DNA of 17,205 nucleotides from Bimuria novae-zelandiae CBS 107.79 (GCA_010015655.1 ML976697.1:587671-604875); one strand, 5' to 3'. Positions 1-10,113 are shown, counted from the first letter of the stretch. Program-made: numbers and translations. The notes: generated by a model not told the origin, from the letters alone.

Positions 1-2
1 AA

Positions 3-176
3 AAGGGAAAGAGGAAGGCCTCAAAGCCTGCCGCAGCGCCAAAACAGAAAAAAAAGCAACGTGTGGTGGTTGCTGAGGGTAGGGGGGATAGGGGTGATGA
101 AATGGGGCGTGATCCAGCACCTACAACAACAACGCGCCGTGGCCGCAACATTAAACTTCTAGCGAAATTCCAGTAG
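3..176 (+). pseudogene. C-terminal tail of a pogo/Fot1-like DDE transposase (5' part outside window)
   Basis: An open frame enters from the left edge and ends at TAG 174-176. The 57 visible residues are a Lys/Arg/Ala-rich basic stretch, then an acidic-basic linker, ending in TTTRRGRNIKLLAKFQ. Fungal pogo/Fot1-family transposases commonly end in a basic, low-complexity tail with a T-R-x-GR-x-I-x-x-x-x-KF/RF type terminus, which is the reason for the call; the catalytic DDE domain itself is not in the window. Unlike the DNA to its right, this segment has normal GC and no internal stops, so it has escaped or post-dates RIP. Whether the whole gene is intact cannot be seen. It could instead be the tail of another basic nuclear protein; the call rests on the last ~12 residues. 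Confidence 0.45.
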
Positions 177-294
177 TACATCTTTTTCGCAGCAATTTAT
201 ATAGTAATTGAATGAATTATTAGAATATTCTAGCTATTGTGGATGACTCAGTAACGAGGTGTTGTAAACTACGTGATTTGGTTGGGGTGCGCCA
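177..294. other. Non-coding flank between transposase tail and DD34E element
   Basis: This stretch is AT-rich up to about 250 and then GC-richer, including a CACGTG-like ACGTGA and a GGTTGGGG run, just before the inverted repeat that starts at 295. It probably contains the 3' untranslated region and right end of the pogo-like element. Its left end lies outside the window, so the terminal repeat cannot be matched. Confidence 0.3.
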
Positions 295-672
295 TCTGTT
301 ATATGCGAAAATCGGTGATATCGGTGCTTTGCAAAAGACCGTCCCGACCCAGCCGCCTAGCAAATCAGAGAATAGATTATTGCTTTCCCTTTTGTCTCCT
401 CAACTACTTTATTGAAATTTCTAGAAACTTTATATAGTATAGAGGTAGCCTGATTCTATATTCTACTAAGTTTACAAAGTTTATTATGAAGGAATTGTGA
501 AGATATATAGCTTTACGACATGGTAAGGCTCCCTATACTAGAATCTACTTAGTCGTGCCTACATATACGCAGGAAATAGGTCGGGACGGTCTTTTACAAA
601 GCGTTATAAGCGAGAGAGCCCTCGGTTATTTTTTTTCCCCCACCAATTTGTATAAGGAATCGCAAAATCAAG
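295..672 (+). repeat. Left terminal inverted repeat of the DD34E element, split by a MITE
   Basis: The outer part is 295-319, followed after the MITE by 607-672. Together they are the reverse complement of 4097-4185 with scattered transitions and a change in the length of a C/G homopolymer run (about five C on the left, a longer G run at 4126-4135). The interruption falls at a TA dinucleotide. Confidence 0.85.
321..606. mobile_element. 286-bp MITE inserted in the left TIR (Tc1/mariner-like, TA duplication)
   Basis: Near-terminal inverted repeats 326-349 and 579-602 match over 24 bp with one transition, and include GACCGTCCCGACC. The element has no coding capacity. It is flanked by TA at 319-320 and 607-608; removing the element plus one TA restores the uninterrupted TIR seen at the right end of the host transposon. 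That gives an internal control for the exact insertion site. Size, TA duplication and lack of ORFs fit a miniature inverted-repeat element mobilised by a Tc1/mariner-superfamily transposase. The outermost 4-5 bases of the two ends do not pair well. Confidence 0.8.
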
Positions 673-792
673 TAGATCCACCACTAACCCACCAATAGTT
701 ACTTAATTTAATTATAGTAAATTAAAGCTTTTTACTTATATAGAGATGCGCCTATACTAACTTTTTTAAGTGTTTTTAACCGCGCGCACGCC

Positions 793-1938
793 ATGTTTCG
801 CGCCTATAGCGTCTCTATTATCTCCCACCAACCTTGACCTACTCTATATATTACACCTAGTACTAGAGAACTAGAGACTCGCGTGAGGATTAATATATAC
901 CAATTCCTCCTATTAGGATAGACTAGGGAATAGATTGCTGAGCGTGAAGGCTGCTCTGTTAGTGCGGTGCGCAACGTAGAGATAAACCTACACAACTATG
1001 GCAGCGTACGGCGCCCACTAGAGCCTAGCGTGAAGCTTAGGAGACCCCCTAAAATTAGTGAAGAGGATAGTAAAGCTCTATTTAAAGAGCTAATTCGGTC
1101 AGGATAGAAATACTAAGATAAGATGGCGTACTAGTTATAGATAGAGAGGGGTATTAAAATTAACTAATCGAACATCTCCCGGTTCCTCTCCGAGCGCGAT
1201 TAGACTAAGAAAGCCCTACGACCTTTTTCTATTAGACAAAACGATAACCTTAGAGAGGCCTACTAACAGAGCATGAGACGGTTCACGCAAGAGGATCTAG
1301 TGTTTCTTAATAAGAGCATATTTAACGAGAAAACTGGCTAGCGTTATAAGGCTTATGGGCCCGTGGGTAGTACAAGTTAATATACCCAGGATATAACTCG
1401 CGGGAAGACCTGGGCCATCCTACTAGCTTATACTATTAATAGTTACCTACCTTGTACAGGAATCAAAGAGGGTTACTATAACTACGAAGAGTTTATTAAC
1501 TAGATCCGTAACTATCTCCTTCCTACTCTATAGTAAACCTACGGGGACCGGCTAATAGTTATTATATTAGACAACGTCTCAATCCATACCAACGACGAGG
1601 TTACAGAGATTCTTAAGGCTGCTAGCCATGTAGTACAGTTCCTCCTACCGTATTCACCTAACTATAACCCCATCGAGCTCACCTTCTCTGTTTTAAAGTA
1701 CTGGATTAAAAGGAATTATTTATACTATCGTCAATAGTATAGTTTATTTGGATTATTTTTAAAGGAGGTAGTTTTCAAGAGTCGCTATAATTAATTTACG
1801 AGAAAACACTTTAAATACGCTGCTAGAGGTTTATATATAGAGCAGGATAAGCTTAATCGAGTGAGGTTAGAGATCCGAGCTCAGCGCGGTAGGGATCACG
1901 CCGAGGATGCAGAGGACGATAAGGTTAATAAGGAGTAA
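793..1938 (+). pseudogene. DD34E (IS630/Tc1-type) transposase, RIP-inactivated
   Basis: From ATG 793 to TAA 1936-1938 one frame of about 381 codons can be followed without indels, although it is broken by many TAG/TAA codons. The N-terminal third resembles the helix-turn-helix of IS630/Tc1 transposases (around IAEREGCSVSAVRN, about 930-975). The catalytic region is clear. The first acidic position, where the family has D-E/x-S-x-F, is AAT AAG (N-K) at 1309-1314, i.e. D and E changed by G-to-A transitions. The second Asp is in LDNVSIH at 1570-1572. PYSPNYNPIE ends with Glu 1675-1677, with 34 residues between D and E. TGG-to-TAG changes account for several stops. The enzyme would cut and paste the element at its TIRs; this copy cannot work. 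Copy orientation faces the second ORF. Confidence 0.8.
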
Positions 1939-2101
1939 AGCTAGTATATTAATTAATTTCTATATTTTTAATTTTATAGTACTAAATTTGAGAAAACAAG
2001 AACGCCTCAGACTAGGAAAATCTACTACAAATCGCTTAGACTAGCTCCGCCATTCATGTAGTGTCTGCGCGCTCTCGAGCAGATCTATATATAATTTTAA
2101 A

Positions 2102-4060
2102 CTAACGCAGATTGTCGTAAAAGTAACGTATAATACTATCCTTTAGCCTATACGGCGCGCTCGTCGCTACTAAATATAAGTCGCTCCTTAGTACTAACAT
2201 GTCCTTAAGGTCCTTCACGCTCTATCTCTGCTCTAGGGCTACCTGCTAAGCTTGTATATAGTCCTCCTAGTCATCCTCTAGCTGCTCTGCGATAAGCCAC
2301 TCAAAAAACGCCTTCACGTGAGCTCGTGAGTCGGCCTTACCAGCTCCACTAAGGGGGCTTAAACTAAGGACTAGTAGGGTGGTTTGTATAGGCGTCGTCG
2401 GTGGGAGAATCGGTGGGAGAATCGGTGGGAGAATCGGTGGGAGAGCTGGTGGAGCCGCCATCTAATAAGGTACGTACGGAGAGTGGTATAGGGGAGGGTA
2501 AGCTTGGCCCAACATTATAAGTCTCTACTACTCACGCGCTTGCTATCTTATTTCTTAAGCCTTTACCCTCTCTTCCTCTGTGTCCTGTATACAAAGGATC
2601 TAGTCTCTAACGCGTTGTTTTTCAGCCTTTCTTATTAGCTTCTTTAAGTTATCTCTATCCTTATCTAACAACGATCCGCGGCGCTTTTTCTTCCGTTAGT
2701 TATAAGGATTTACCTTGAGCTGGTTCCCCGTGGATAACCTCTAGTATTTAATCAAACTAGCTAGCAACTAGGCTACGTACGTAGTCCCTTTAAGTATACC
2801 CTTAGACTATAACTCTAAATTAATTTCTCTAACGGTAAAGTGCTCGTGAGAAGCTAGATAAATAAAATAGGTGTAGTAGTAGTTATTATAGAGCTTAACG
2901 CGGCACTCCTACATGCGCGTAATCTGGCTCTAATTACTTATTACTAAGGCTATATCTTCTACTCTCTGCCGAGCTCGCGACTCCTTTAGCAACTACCTAG
3001 TACGCGGAGCAACTAATTCTCTAGCTCTAGTAGTTACTATAGGGCTTTCTTGTGGATCCGACAAGGGCTCTATAACTAACCTATTACGTGGAAACGCCTT
3101 TGCAACCGCATTATAAATAACCTTTACTTTTACTTTAAAGTCTACCCTACCCGTTAGCGGTATAAGCTTGTACTTCTTTACGTAGTAGTCCACCCTAGCT
3201 AGTAGCCTTAGCTCTTTACTTATACTAAAACCTTTAAGGTTACATGCTACTAGCTAGCTCCTTTATAGTTAGCATGGTAGGTAATTATACGCAAGGTAAC
3301 GCGGTACGTTCTCTTAGTAATAAAGCTCTATATAAGTGGTCCTGTAATTATTAAGCTAACTTTATCCTTAATATAACTTAGTAAGAAGAAAACGCGAGAT
3401 TTAGCTTCCTTTACTACTAGCTAATTATCTACCTTATTACCGTTCACGCGCACTAAATAGGTTATAGAGATCTTATATTTAAGAACTAACTCTAGCGGAG
3501 AGGACTCTCTAGGTAGAGGAGCAGCTAGAGGAGTAGCTAGAGGAATTAAATTGTTAGGGTTAAAGGGCGGAATAATAGGTGGAGATAACTATATATACTC
3601 CGGCTCTGGCGGCGGCGGCGGCTGCTCCTCCCGAGCTGGGGCAGCAGGAACACTTTTTTGGCAGGCGCGGTTGCCTTTTTAGATGGCTTCGCTGCCTTCT
3701 TCGGGGATGGTTTACCCTTAGCAGTAGCTGCTGGCGCCTGGTAAGCTCCATCCGCGTCCCACCACCGAACCGACTTACGCGCAGCTGTAGGCTTCTTAGT
3801 AAGCTTCTCGGCACCACCAGCAACCTCCCTATCCACTAGAGACTGACCCTGTACCCTGGCACGCGTAGAAAGGGCTGGCGGGCAATAGAGCGAGTCCTTT
3901 AAGCCTGTTTTTCGCGCTAGGGTTGCTTTTAAGCGCGCTGCAAGCGTTTTTCGTAACTTTAAGGAGGTTCCTATTAGTCTATAACGTTAGTACGACTCTA
4001 AAAAAACGCCTATAAAGTCTATCCTTATATATTTAAGAAGCTTTAACTTACTGCTGGTTA
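2102..4060 (-). pseudogene. Second ORF of the DD34E element, unknown function, RIP-damaged
   Basis: A long minus-strand coding remnant can be followed from about 4060 to TAG at 2102-2104 in three consecutive frames. Frame changes fall near 3650 (an A-run) and near 3200; the latter could be a small intron (GT at about 3243, TAG near 3203). Visible parts are, in order: a basic N-terminal segment; an Ala/Lys/Pro-rich low-complexity stretch preceded by KSVRWWDADGAYQAP (about 3780-3735); a middle region rich in hydrophobic beta-like strands; a Lys/Arg/Glu-rich probable coiled coil (about 2700-2560); a PPIL-type proline repeat at 2398-2445; and a C-terminal helical segment around HVKAFFEWLIAEQLEDD. 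Most in-frame stops are TAG at likely CAG/TGG sites. I do not recognise the family. Placement between the TIRs and opposite the transposase suggests a transposon accessory protein, possibly DNA-binding; that is inference. The 3590-3900 part is GC-rich and little mutated. Confidence 0.5.
2398..2445 (-). repeat. Four tandem 12-bp units encoding a proline-rich repeat
   Basis: TCGGTGGGAGAA occurs four times head to tail (last copy ends GAG). On the minus strand it encodes PPIL-type tetrapeptides within the second ORF of the DD34E element. The unit is a multiple of three, so copy number changes would keep the frame. Confidence 0.9.
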
Positions 4061-4096
4061 TAGTAGGCTATTGTTAAGGTGTTACACGAAAAACCG

Positions 4097-4185
4097 CTCG
4101 ATTTTGAGATTCCTCATACAAATTAGGGGGGGGGGAAATTAATCGAGGGCTCTCTCGCTTATCACCGATTTTCGCATATAACAGA
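4097..4185 (-). repeat. Right terminal inverted repeat of the DD34E element
   Basis: This is the reverse complement of 295-319 joined to 607-672; the outer 25 bp (4161-4185) are identical. It contains a long G homopolymer at 4126-4135. It is uninterrupted here, unlike the left copy. Confidence 0.85.
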
Positions 4186-5802
4186 TTTGCCGAACCGCGC
4201 CAAGTGCTGAACCAACATGTTATTAAGGACTACGCCAACTTTAAGAAATGCCTTTAATAGATATTTAGAATTACTAATAAAACCGCTATCGCTGAGCGTG
4301 CGATCTAGATAATCTAATAGTAATAATCTATAGCCAAGTATGTAGCTAAATTCTGCAAGTACGCCGTGCAACTTAACTAAGAGGATAAATCTCTTAAAAT
4401 AATATATAAATAAAGACTTAAACGCAACGTGCGCGAAAAACTACTACGTAGTAGTATAAAAGTAGAGACCTTAAAAGAACTATATAAAGAGACTATCCGT
4501 ATTAATAAGGAATGGTTCGCCTTATAAGAAGAATTCCGCAGGAATCCGAGAAACGTTAGTTTCGAATAATAGGCACCTATAGTCTATAGGGCGCTACTAA
4601 AAACACCTCGACGCCAGCAACGCAACTATTACGGGCCCTAACCTATAAAAGATATCTAGTTTAACAACCTAGAAAAGGGAACAGGAAAGGTTACAGGCTT
4701 CTAAAAGCCTAACTAACGTATCTTAGATAGAACCTAACGATAGGGGACCGAGACGCGTAAATGTTTTATATATAGTAAACTGGGCCATATAGCCAGGAAC
4801 TGTAGATTTAAGAACAAGATTACTAGGCAACTAAACGTACTAACCGTTAACTAAGAAACAACCAACGAAGAATAGCAAGTAATAAACGCTATTAAACAAG
4901 TTAACGTCCACGACGAAGAATCGGAACGATTAAAGTTACCTAACTTATAACTCTATAAGGATATATATAAAAGTTTAAATAAGAAAGAGAAGGAGCCAAC
5001 ACCTTAATCTCTTACACCTTACCCTAGCTAGAGCAAACCTGTTACTAGCAAGACGACAAATGTTTTTAACTTCTTAAAAAGACACTAACTAAGGGAAGGA
5101 GACTTCGGGTTTACAGTAATAGAATAACAAGACTACACAGCTACATTTTACCACGCCTACTAACCTAATCTAGTTAGCAAGGCAGCACGTGAAATAGTAG
5201 ACTATTACTATGCCCACAAAGACCCTAAAAAGAAGTACCTAAACGAAAACCCGAACTACAAACTATAATACGACCTGGACTATCGCAACCCTACGCATAA
5301 GACTATATAATAGACCCTCTATAGAGAAGATTAATATACCCTTTATTACTAAGCTAAGGAATATAGCTACTTTCCCTAAACATACCAACGATATAGATAG
5401 GAGTAGTTTAACTACCCTATTAACTGTTGCGACGTTCACCTCTAGGATAAACGTAAAACGCGATACTTTCTACACCTTAACTAAGTACTAAACTAAGCAC
5501 TATTACTACTAGTTAATAAAAAATGCGCGTTAGATAAATAGCAAACATGCTTACACCCCGACTATAAGAAACATAGGGAGTAAAAAGAAAAGCATAGGTT
5601 TAATCGCGTACTAAAAGGGACTACAACCCTTAGGATTAAAATAGTAATAAAGGAAGAAGACAGTAAAGCTATCCTAGAAGAGGCCTAGTAATAGCCTTAA
5701 GGGAAGAAGAAGGAAGGACACCTCGAACCTATAAAGCCAGTTACAAAGAAAATGTCTTTTTTAGACCTAGGCTTAGGCGAGAAAACGCCTTTAAGGAACT
5801 AA
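4186..5802 (+). pseudogene. gag: Gag polyprotein remnant (capsid C-terminal part, CCHC knuckle, extra domain)
   Basis: The frame (first base of each codon congruent to 1 modulo 3) runs to TAA 5800-5802 with many RIP-type stops. Around 4207-4480 is a typical retrotransposon capsid pattern (DYANFKKCL, then IFxITN, AERAI, YVAKF). A CCHC zinc knuckle lies at 4762-4803 as C-x2-Y-x4-H-x4-C: the second Cys has become Tyr, a TGT-to-TAT transition. Between about 5100 and 5700 lies a further region of roughly 200 codons, longer than usual between knuckle and protease, including REIVDYYYAHKDP and a Cys/His-bearing stretch near 5420-5570. The same region is conserved in the inverted copy at 10479-11180, so it is a genuine part of this family. 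The start codon is outside or destroyed. Confidence 0.75.
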
Positions 5803-8800
5803 ATGCTACAAATAGTCAAGCATTAATTAAGCTACTGGTATAGCTTAATAGAATATGGATAAAGGCCATGCTAGATTCTAGGGCGTAGTAGAGCTACATG
5901 TCCCGAAGTGCACTTAATAGAGCCGGACTCTATAAGCGCAAGAAGGCAGTAGCATACGCTATCCATATCGCGAATGGATAACCCATGCCAGGCACGCCAC
6001 GAATAGAGTACGAGGTTAAGACGACACTCAAGATCTATAGACACCAGGAACCGATTACCCTCGACATACTAGAGGAAGCCAATCACGATGTAATATTAAG
6101 ACTACCCTAGTTTAAGAAGCATAACCTAATAATTAACTAGGAATAACAAAAGCTATCCTTTAAGCGCTGCAACTATGCATTGTAAGTAAAGCCTACGCAT
6201 TAATAGAGCATGATAGTAGATAAGAGAGCTATTAATAATATAGTCTCGTAACTAGAAGTTAATAAACACGAAACTAACTTAGTAGACGCTAGTAAAAACT
6301 ACTAAGTTACAAAGCGTAAGCACGAAGAGAACAGCACACCTCTTAATATCCCTAATAAATATAAGGAATGGAGTTATTTATTTTAGGAAGAGAAAGGAGC
6401 CAACGCCCTTCCTAAGTATACATACTAAGATCATCGCATTATTCTCAAAGAGGGAAAGACGCCACCCTTTAGACCACTATATAGATAAAGCGCAAAAGAA
6501 CTCTAATAGATACGTAAATTCCTAAAAAAAGCCCTTAAAAGGTAATAGATACATAAGTTAGAATCGCTAACAGCATCACCCCTAATATTCGTTGCAAAGA
6601 AGGATAGAACACAACGTCCATGCATTAACTATAGAAGGATAAATAATATAATAATTAAGAACAGATACCCACTACCAAACATACAAGAGTCTCGAGACAG
6701 GCTAGGACGAGCCAAGATATTTACACAATTCGACCTACGAGACAGATACCACCTCATATAAATAGCAGAAGGTGATGAGTGGAAGATAGCCTTTCGAACT
6801 AGATACAGACTATTTAAGTACCAAGTTATGCCTTTTAGACTCACGAACGCACCAGCAACGTTTTAAGTAATAATTAATAACGTACTAAGGAACTACCTCG
6901 ACATATTTATAGTTACCTACCTCGACGACATCCTGATATTCTCTAAATAAGAGAAGGATTATGTATAACACGTATAAATAGTACTACGAGCACTAGACAG
7001 CGCTAATTTATAATTAAAACTTAAGAAATATAAATTCTATATTATAGAATTAGAGTTTCTAGGACATGTTATTAATACTAAAGGTATCTAAGTAAGCCCT
7101 TTAAAGATTAAGGAAGTAAAGAAGTGGAAATTACCTACTAACCTTAAGGAAGTACGAGCCTTCCTTAGATTTACTAGATTTAATAGATAGTTTATCACAG
7201 ACTACTCTAGAATTACGCTACCACTTACGAACCTTATAAAGAAAGACAAACCTTTTGATTAGATAAAAGAATGTAAGCAAGCATTCCAAACGCTACGAAA
7301 AGCATGTATTACGCTACTAGTCCTTATACACTTCTAGGACAATAAACCCCTGCGTATTAAAATAGACGTAAGCGACTTAGTAGTTAGAGTATGCGTAAAA
7401 CAAGAGAAGAATGGTAAATAGCACCTAATTACATACTATGCACACAAGTTTACACCCGAAGAATCACGATATAAAGTACACGACAAAGAACTACTCGCGA
7501 TTATAAAAGCTATTAAATACTAAAGGATCTATATATATAGTTACTTAGAACTTACAATCTTTATAGACCACAAAAACCTTACACGTTTTACAACCACGAA
7601 AGAACTAAACCAACGACAAGGAAGATGGTTAGAAACACTAGAATAATATAAACTCAAAATTGTGTACACCCTAGGTAAGGAAAACGGACGAGCAGACGCT
7701 CTTAGCAGAATAAATAATAATAAAGAAAAGGTTAAAACCTACTCCGTAATACTAAAGAAGAATCCTAACGGTTCCCTAGAACTAACGGCAGAACTTAATT
7801 AACTCCTTATACTTACACGAGAAGTACCTAAGGAACAATAGACAGAGGTTATACGATAATACTACGACGACCCTGTATATAGACACCCTGGAATTAGAAA
7901 AATAATGGAGCTAATCCAAAGGAACTACAGCTTTAAAGGAATTAAGGAAGTAGTAATAACCTATATACGTAAATGCGCAGATTGCCAGCGCAATAAACAC
8001 GTAATACATCTTAAGTACGGAGAAATGCAAGCCATCTAGATACCCACAGCACTATAGGAAGACATCGTAATAGACTTTGTCACAGGATTGCCAAAGTTAA
8101 AGGATCCTATAAACGGAGTAAGTTACGACGTAATACTAGTAATAGAGTGCAGATTTACTAAATATGTGGAATTACTACCGTGTAAAAAGGTAATAATAGT
8201 AACGGAACTAGCGTTCCTTATCCTAGATTAACTTATACGACATTATGGCATTCCTAAGACAATTATTAGCGATAGAGACAAACTCTTTACTTCGAACTAT
8301 TAGACAACACTCATGGCACTTATTGGAACAAAACGAAAACTATTAATAGTCTACCACCCATAGACGGACGGACAAACAGAACGTACGAATTAAATAATGG
8401 AAACGTACCTACGCATCTACTACAACAACTAGAAGAATAATTAGATTTCCCTATTACTAATGGCATAATTAGCATATAATAACAAGATATTAGTAATAAC
8501 CGGATATACACCATTCTATGCAAACTACAGAAGACATCTATATCTCTTTAATTAGATATTTCCTACTGCCATTAGAGCGGAAGAAGCCATCAATATGGCT
8601 ATAAAAATAAAAGAAATATATTAATAACTCCGAGAGAACCTCGAGAAAGCTTAATAGCAAAGTATTTCCTACACGAACCAAAAAAGAAAAATGGCACCTT
8701 AGCTAAAGAAGGGGGATAAAGCATATCTACTTACGAAAAATCTTTAAACCTAGAAGAAAAAGCACAAGAAACTAGATTATATTAAAGTTAGGCTATTTTT

Positions 8801-9215
8801 TATTTCCGAATAAATATTACTAGTTAACTACTAATTGGAATTACCACCAGACGCCAAAATACACCCAGTATTCTACATAGACCGATTAGAACCAGCGGAC
8901 CTAGAGACACTAGTTGAAACTACCTTCTATTACTAGCTGGAGGAAGAAACCGAATTCGAAGTTAAGAAGATACTACAACACACGGATTAGTCACGAACCT
9001 ACTTAATTAAGTGGAAAGGATATCCACACTTAGAAGACACATAGAAACTAGAAGCAAACCTTAATAACTATTATTAATTATTAGTATAATACTATTGTTA
9101 GACTATAAGAAGGAATTAGGAACGATTAGAAGAGAACCTGACAAAAATTTGTTAAGAAGAAGATCTATTAATGGATTAAGAAAGGAATTATTAGCCTATA
9201 ACTAGCCTGAATTAG
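5790..9215 (+). pseudogene. pol: Pol polyprotein remnant: PR-RT-RNase H-IN-chromodomain
   Basis: One frame (0 modulo 3) can be followed for about 3.4 kb with no indel; it is inactivated only by stops and missense changes. Order: aspartic protease with MLDSRA at 5868-5885 (family DSGA, Gly changed to Arg); reverse transcriptase about 6580-7100 with PLIFVAKKD, FDLRDRYH and the catalytic YLDD at 6918-6929; RNase H about 7350-7720 with DVSD; an integrase zinc-binding region with HPG near 7880 and CADC at 7974-7985 (a His of the HHCC motif appears changed to Tyr); integrase core with Asp 8073-8075, Asp 8271-8273 and Glu 8379-8381; GPY/F-like region; chromodomain about 8950-9095 (FEVKKIL, YLIKWKGYP). 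The first stop without a likely RIP origin is TAG 9213-9215. Pol lies in the -1 frame relative to gag. The chromodomain would steer integration to marked chromatin. Confidence 0.85.
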
Positions 9216-9921
9216 CGAAGAAATCGTTTTGGAACGAAGTATTTGCACTTAAGCTCTCCATCTCTTGTATCTTATTCTAGGCGTCTAGTAACTTCCTATC
9301 CTAACGCGCGAATAACCTCTTACAATTCTTAATTTTTAATAACTTATGCTTATAGCAAGTAAGTTTTTATTAACTGCGTAACGCTTCTTCCTTAGCGCAA
9401 GCTAACGCTAATTATTTTTTACGCTCTTTATTCTCTACCTTCTCTTACTCCTCTTTAGGAATAAATAATTCACACTCGCTCCTTGCAGCGATATAACCAG
9501 CGTAACAACTAGACGCAGTATCCACGAAATAACAAATGTTTAGCTTTTTATAGTAACTACAACAAAAAGGCATCTCTTTACTACTCTCTTTAACATGGCG
9601 AATATAATTACGTTACTCTTAGGTTAAAGTCTTCTTACGAGGCGCGCGCGCTTTGCAAGGCTTAGGATCCTTAGGCATGATTAGGAAGGCATTAAGACCA
9701 GAACACGAAAACAGCGACTTACGCAAGTATTTATATGCGACAACCGTATCTATAGCTAGGGGGCGTAGAACGAGGATACTAAGGACGCTATCTAAAAGAG
9801 GGGAGGTGATATTAGGATCTAAATATGTATGGAACGCGGAGGACTAACAGGCCTTAGTAAAAGTAACACTTAGCGGGGTCGCGTAACCGAGGTCACGTAA
9901 TGTACCATCTAGCCAAGACAT
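9202..9921 (-). pseudogene. Antisense ORF of the gypsy element, Cys-rich basic protein, unknown function
   Basis: A single minus-strand frame runs from ATG 9921 (MSWLDGTLRDLGYATPL) through an internal Met at 9678 (MPKDPKPCKARAPRKK) to TAG 9202-9204. About eight of its 240 codons are RIP-type stops. In order there is an N-terminal hydrophobic/helical region, a basic KxRAPRKK patch, a Cys-rich segment (FCCSYY, CYAGYIAARSECELF, about 9580-9460) that looks like a degraded zinc-binding module, and a Glu/Lys/Arg-rich probable coiled coil (9460-9290). If the terminal TAG is RIP-made, the frame would continue to 9061 inside the antisense of the chromodomain. It lies between pol and the LTR and points at pol, so its stop and that of pol almost coincide. 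I recall similar proteins scattered in fungal genomes, but no function. Role in the element is inference only. Confidence 0.55.
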
Positions 9922-10027
9922 ACTATTCTGCCAAGATTATAGAAGGTGCACTATCCACGGACGGCGCGACTATTTATTAGAATCTAGGGACGATAGAAAG
10001 AGAGATAGACAGTAAGGTTTACCCCTC

Positions 10028-10036
10028 TTATATATA
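10028..10036 (-). promoter_or_regulatory. Possible TATA box for the antisense ORF
   Basis: The minus strand reads TATATATAA here, followed by a pyrimidine-rich stretch (CTGTCTATCTCTCTTTC, about 10015-9990) of the kind found at fungal transcription starts, about 107 nt before ATG 9921. In AT-rich, RIP-mutated DNA such strings arise easily, and the same bases also read TATATAAA on +. Confidence 0.25.
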
Positions 10037-10113
10037 AACCCACACGAATACCCTTAAGGCATTCGTATTTAACCTGTTTATTAATCTATTATTTAGATCT
10101 AAATAAGCAACCT

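Larger units (their letters stand above)
295..4185. mobile_element. RIP-degraded Tc1/IS630-type (DD34E) DNA transposon with two convergent ORFs
   Basis: The element is bounded by inverted repeats: 295-319 is a perfect 25-bp reverse complement of 4161-4185. Once the MITE at 321-606 is removed, the left repeat continues to about 672 and pairs with 4097-4185, giving about 90 bp. Inside are a DD34E transposase on + (793-1938) and a long second ORF on - (about 4060-2102), which meet tail to tail. TpA-rich sequence and stop codons at former TGG/CAG positions show RIP decay. Flanking TA target duplications are not obvious at 294/4186: the right flank reads directly into a gypsy gag frame, while the left flank is another transposon, so the outermost bases may have been altered by later events. 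Tc1/mariner elements usually carry one ORF; the second is unusual. Confidence 0.8.

Noticed and set aside
2398..2445. Short regular repeats as a CRISPR-like array
   Set aside because: The units are 12 bp with no spacers, in a fungal context, and encode a proline repeat in frame.
3579..3839. 86-codon + frame within the DD34E element
   Set aside because: It is antisense to the Lys/Ala/Pro-rich part of the second ORF, which has coherent composition and connects to further coding sequence on the minus strand.
253..4219. Longer TIRs for the DD34E element reaching TA at about 251 and 4218
   Set aside because: A gapped similarity exists beyond the 25 identical bases, but it is weak, and on the right the same bases read as an uninterrupted gag frame (AEPRQVLNQHVIKDYANF), so I kept the boundary at 295/4185.
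9653..9847. 64-codon + frame starting inside the antisense ORF region
   Set aside because: It is the complement of the antisense ORF; it has no link to pol and no recognisable feature.
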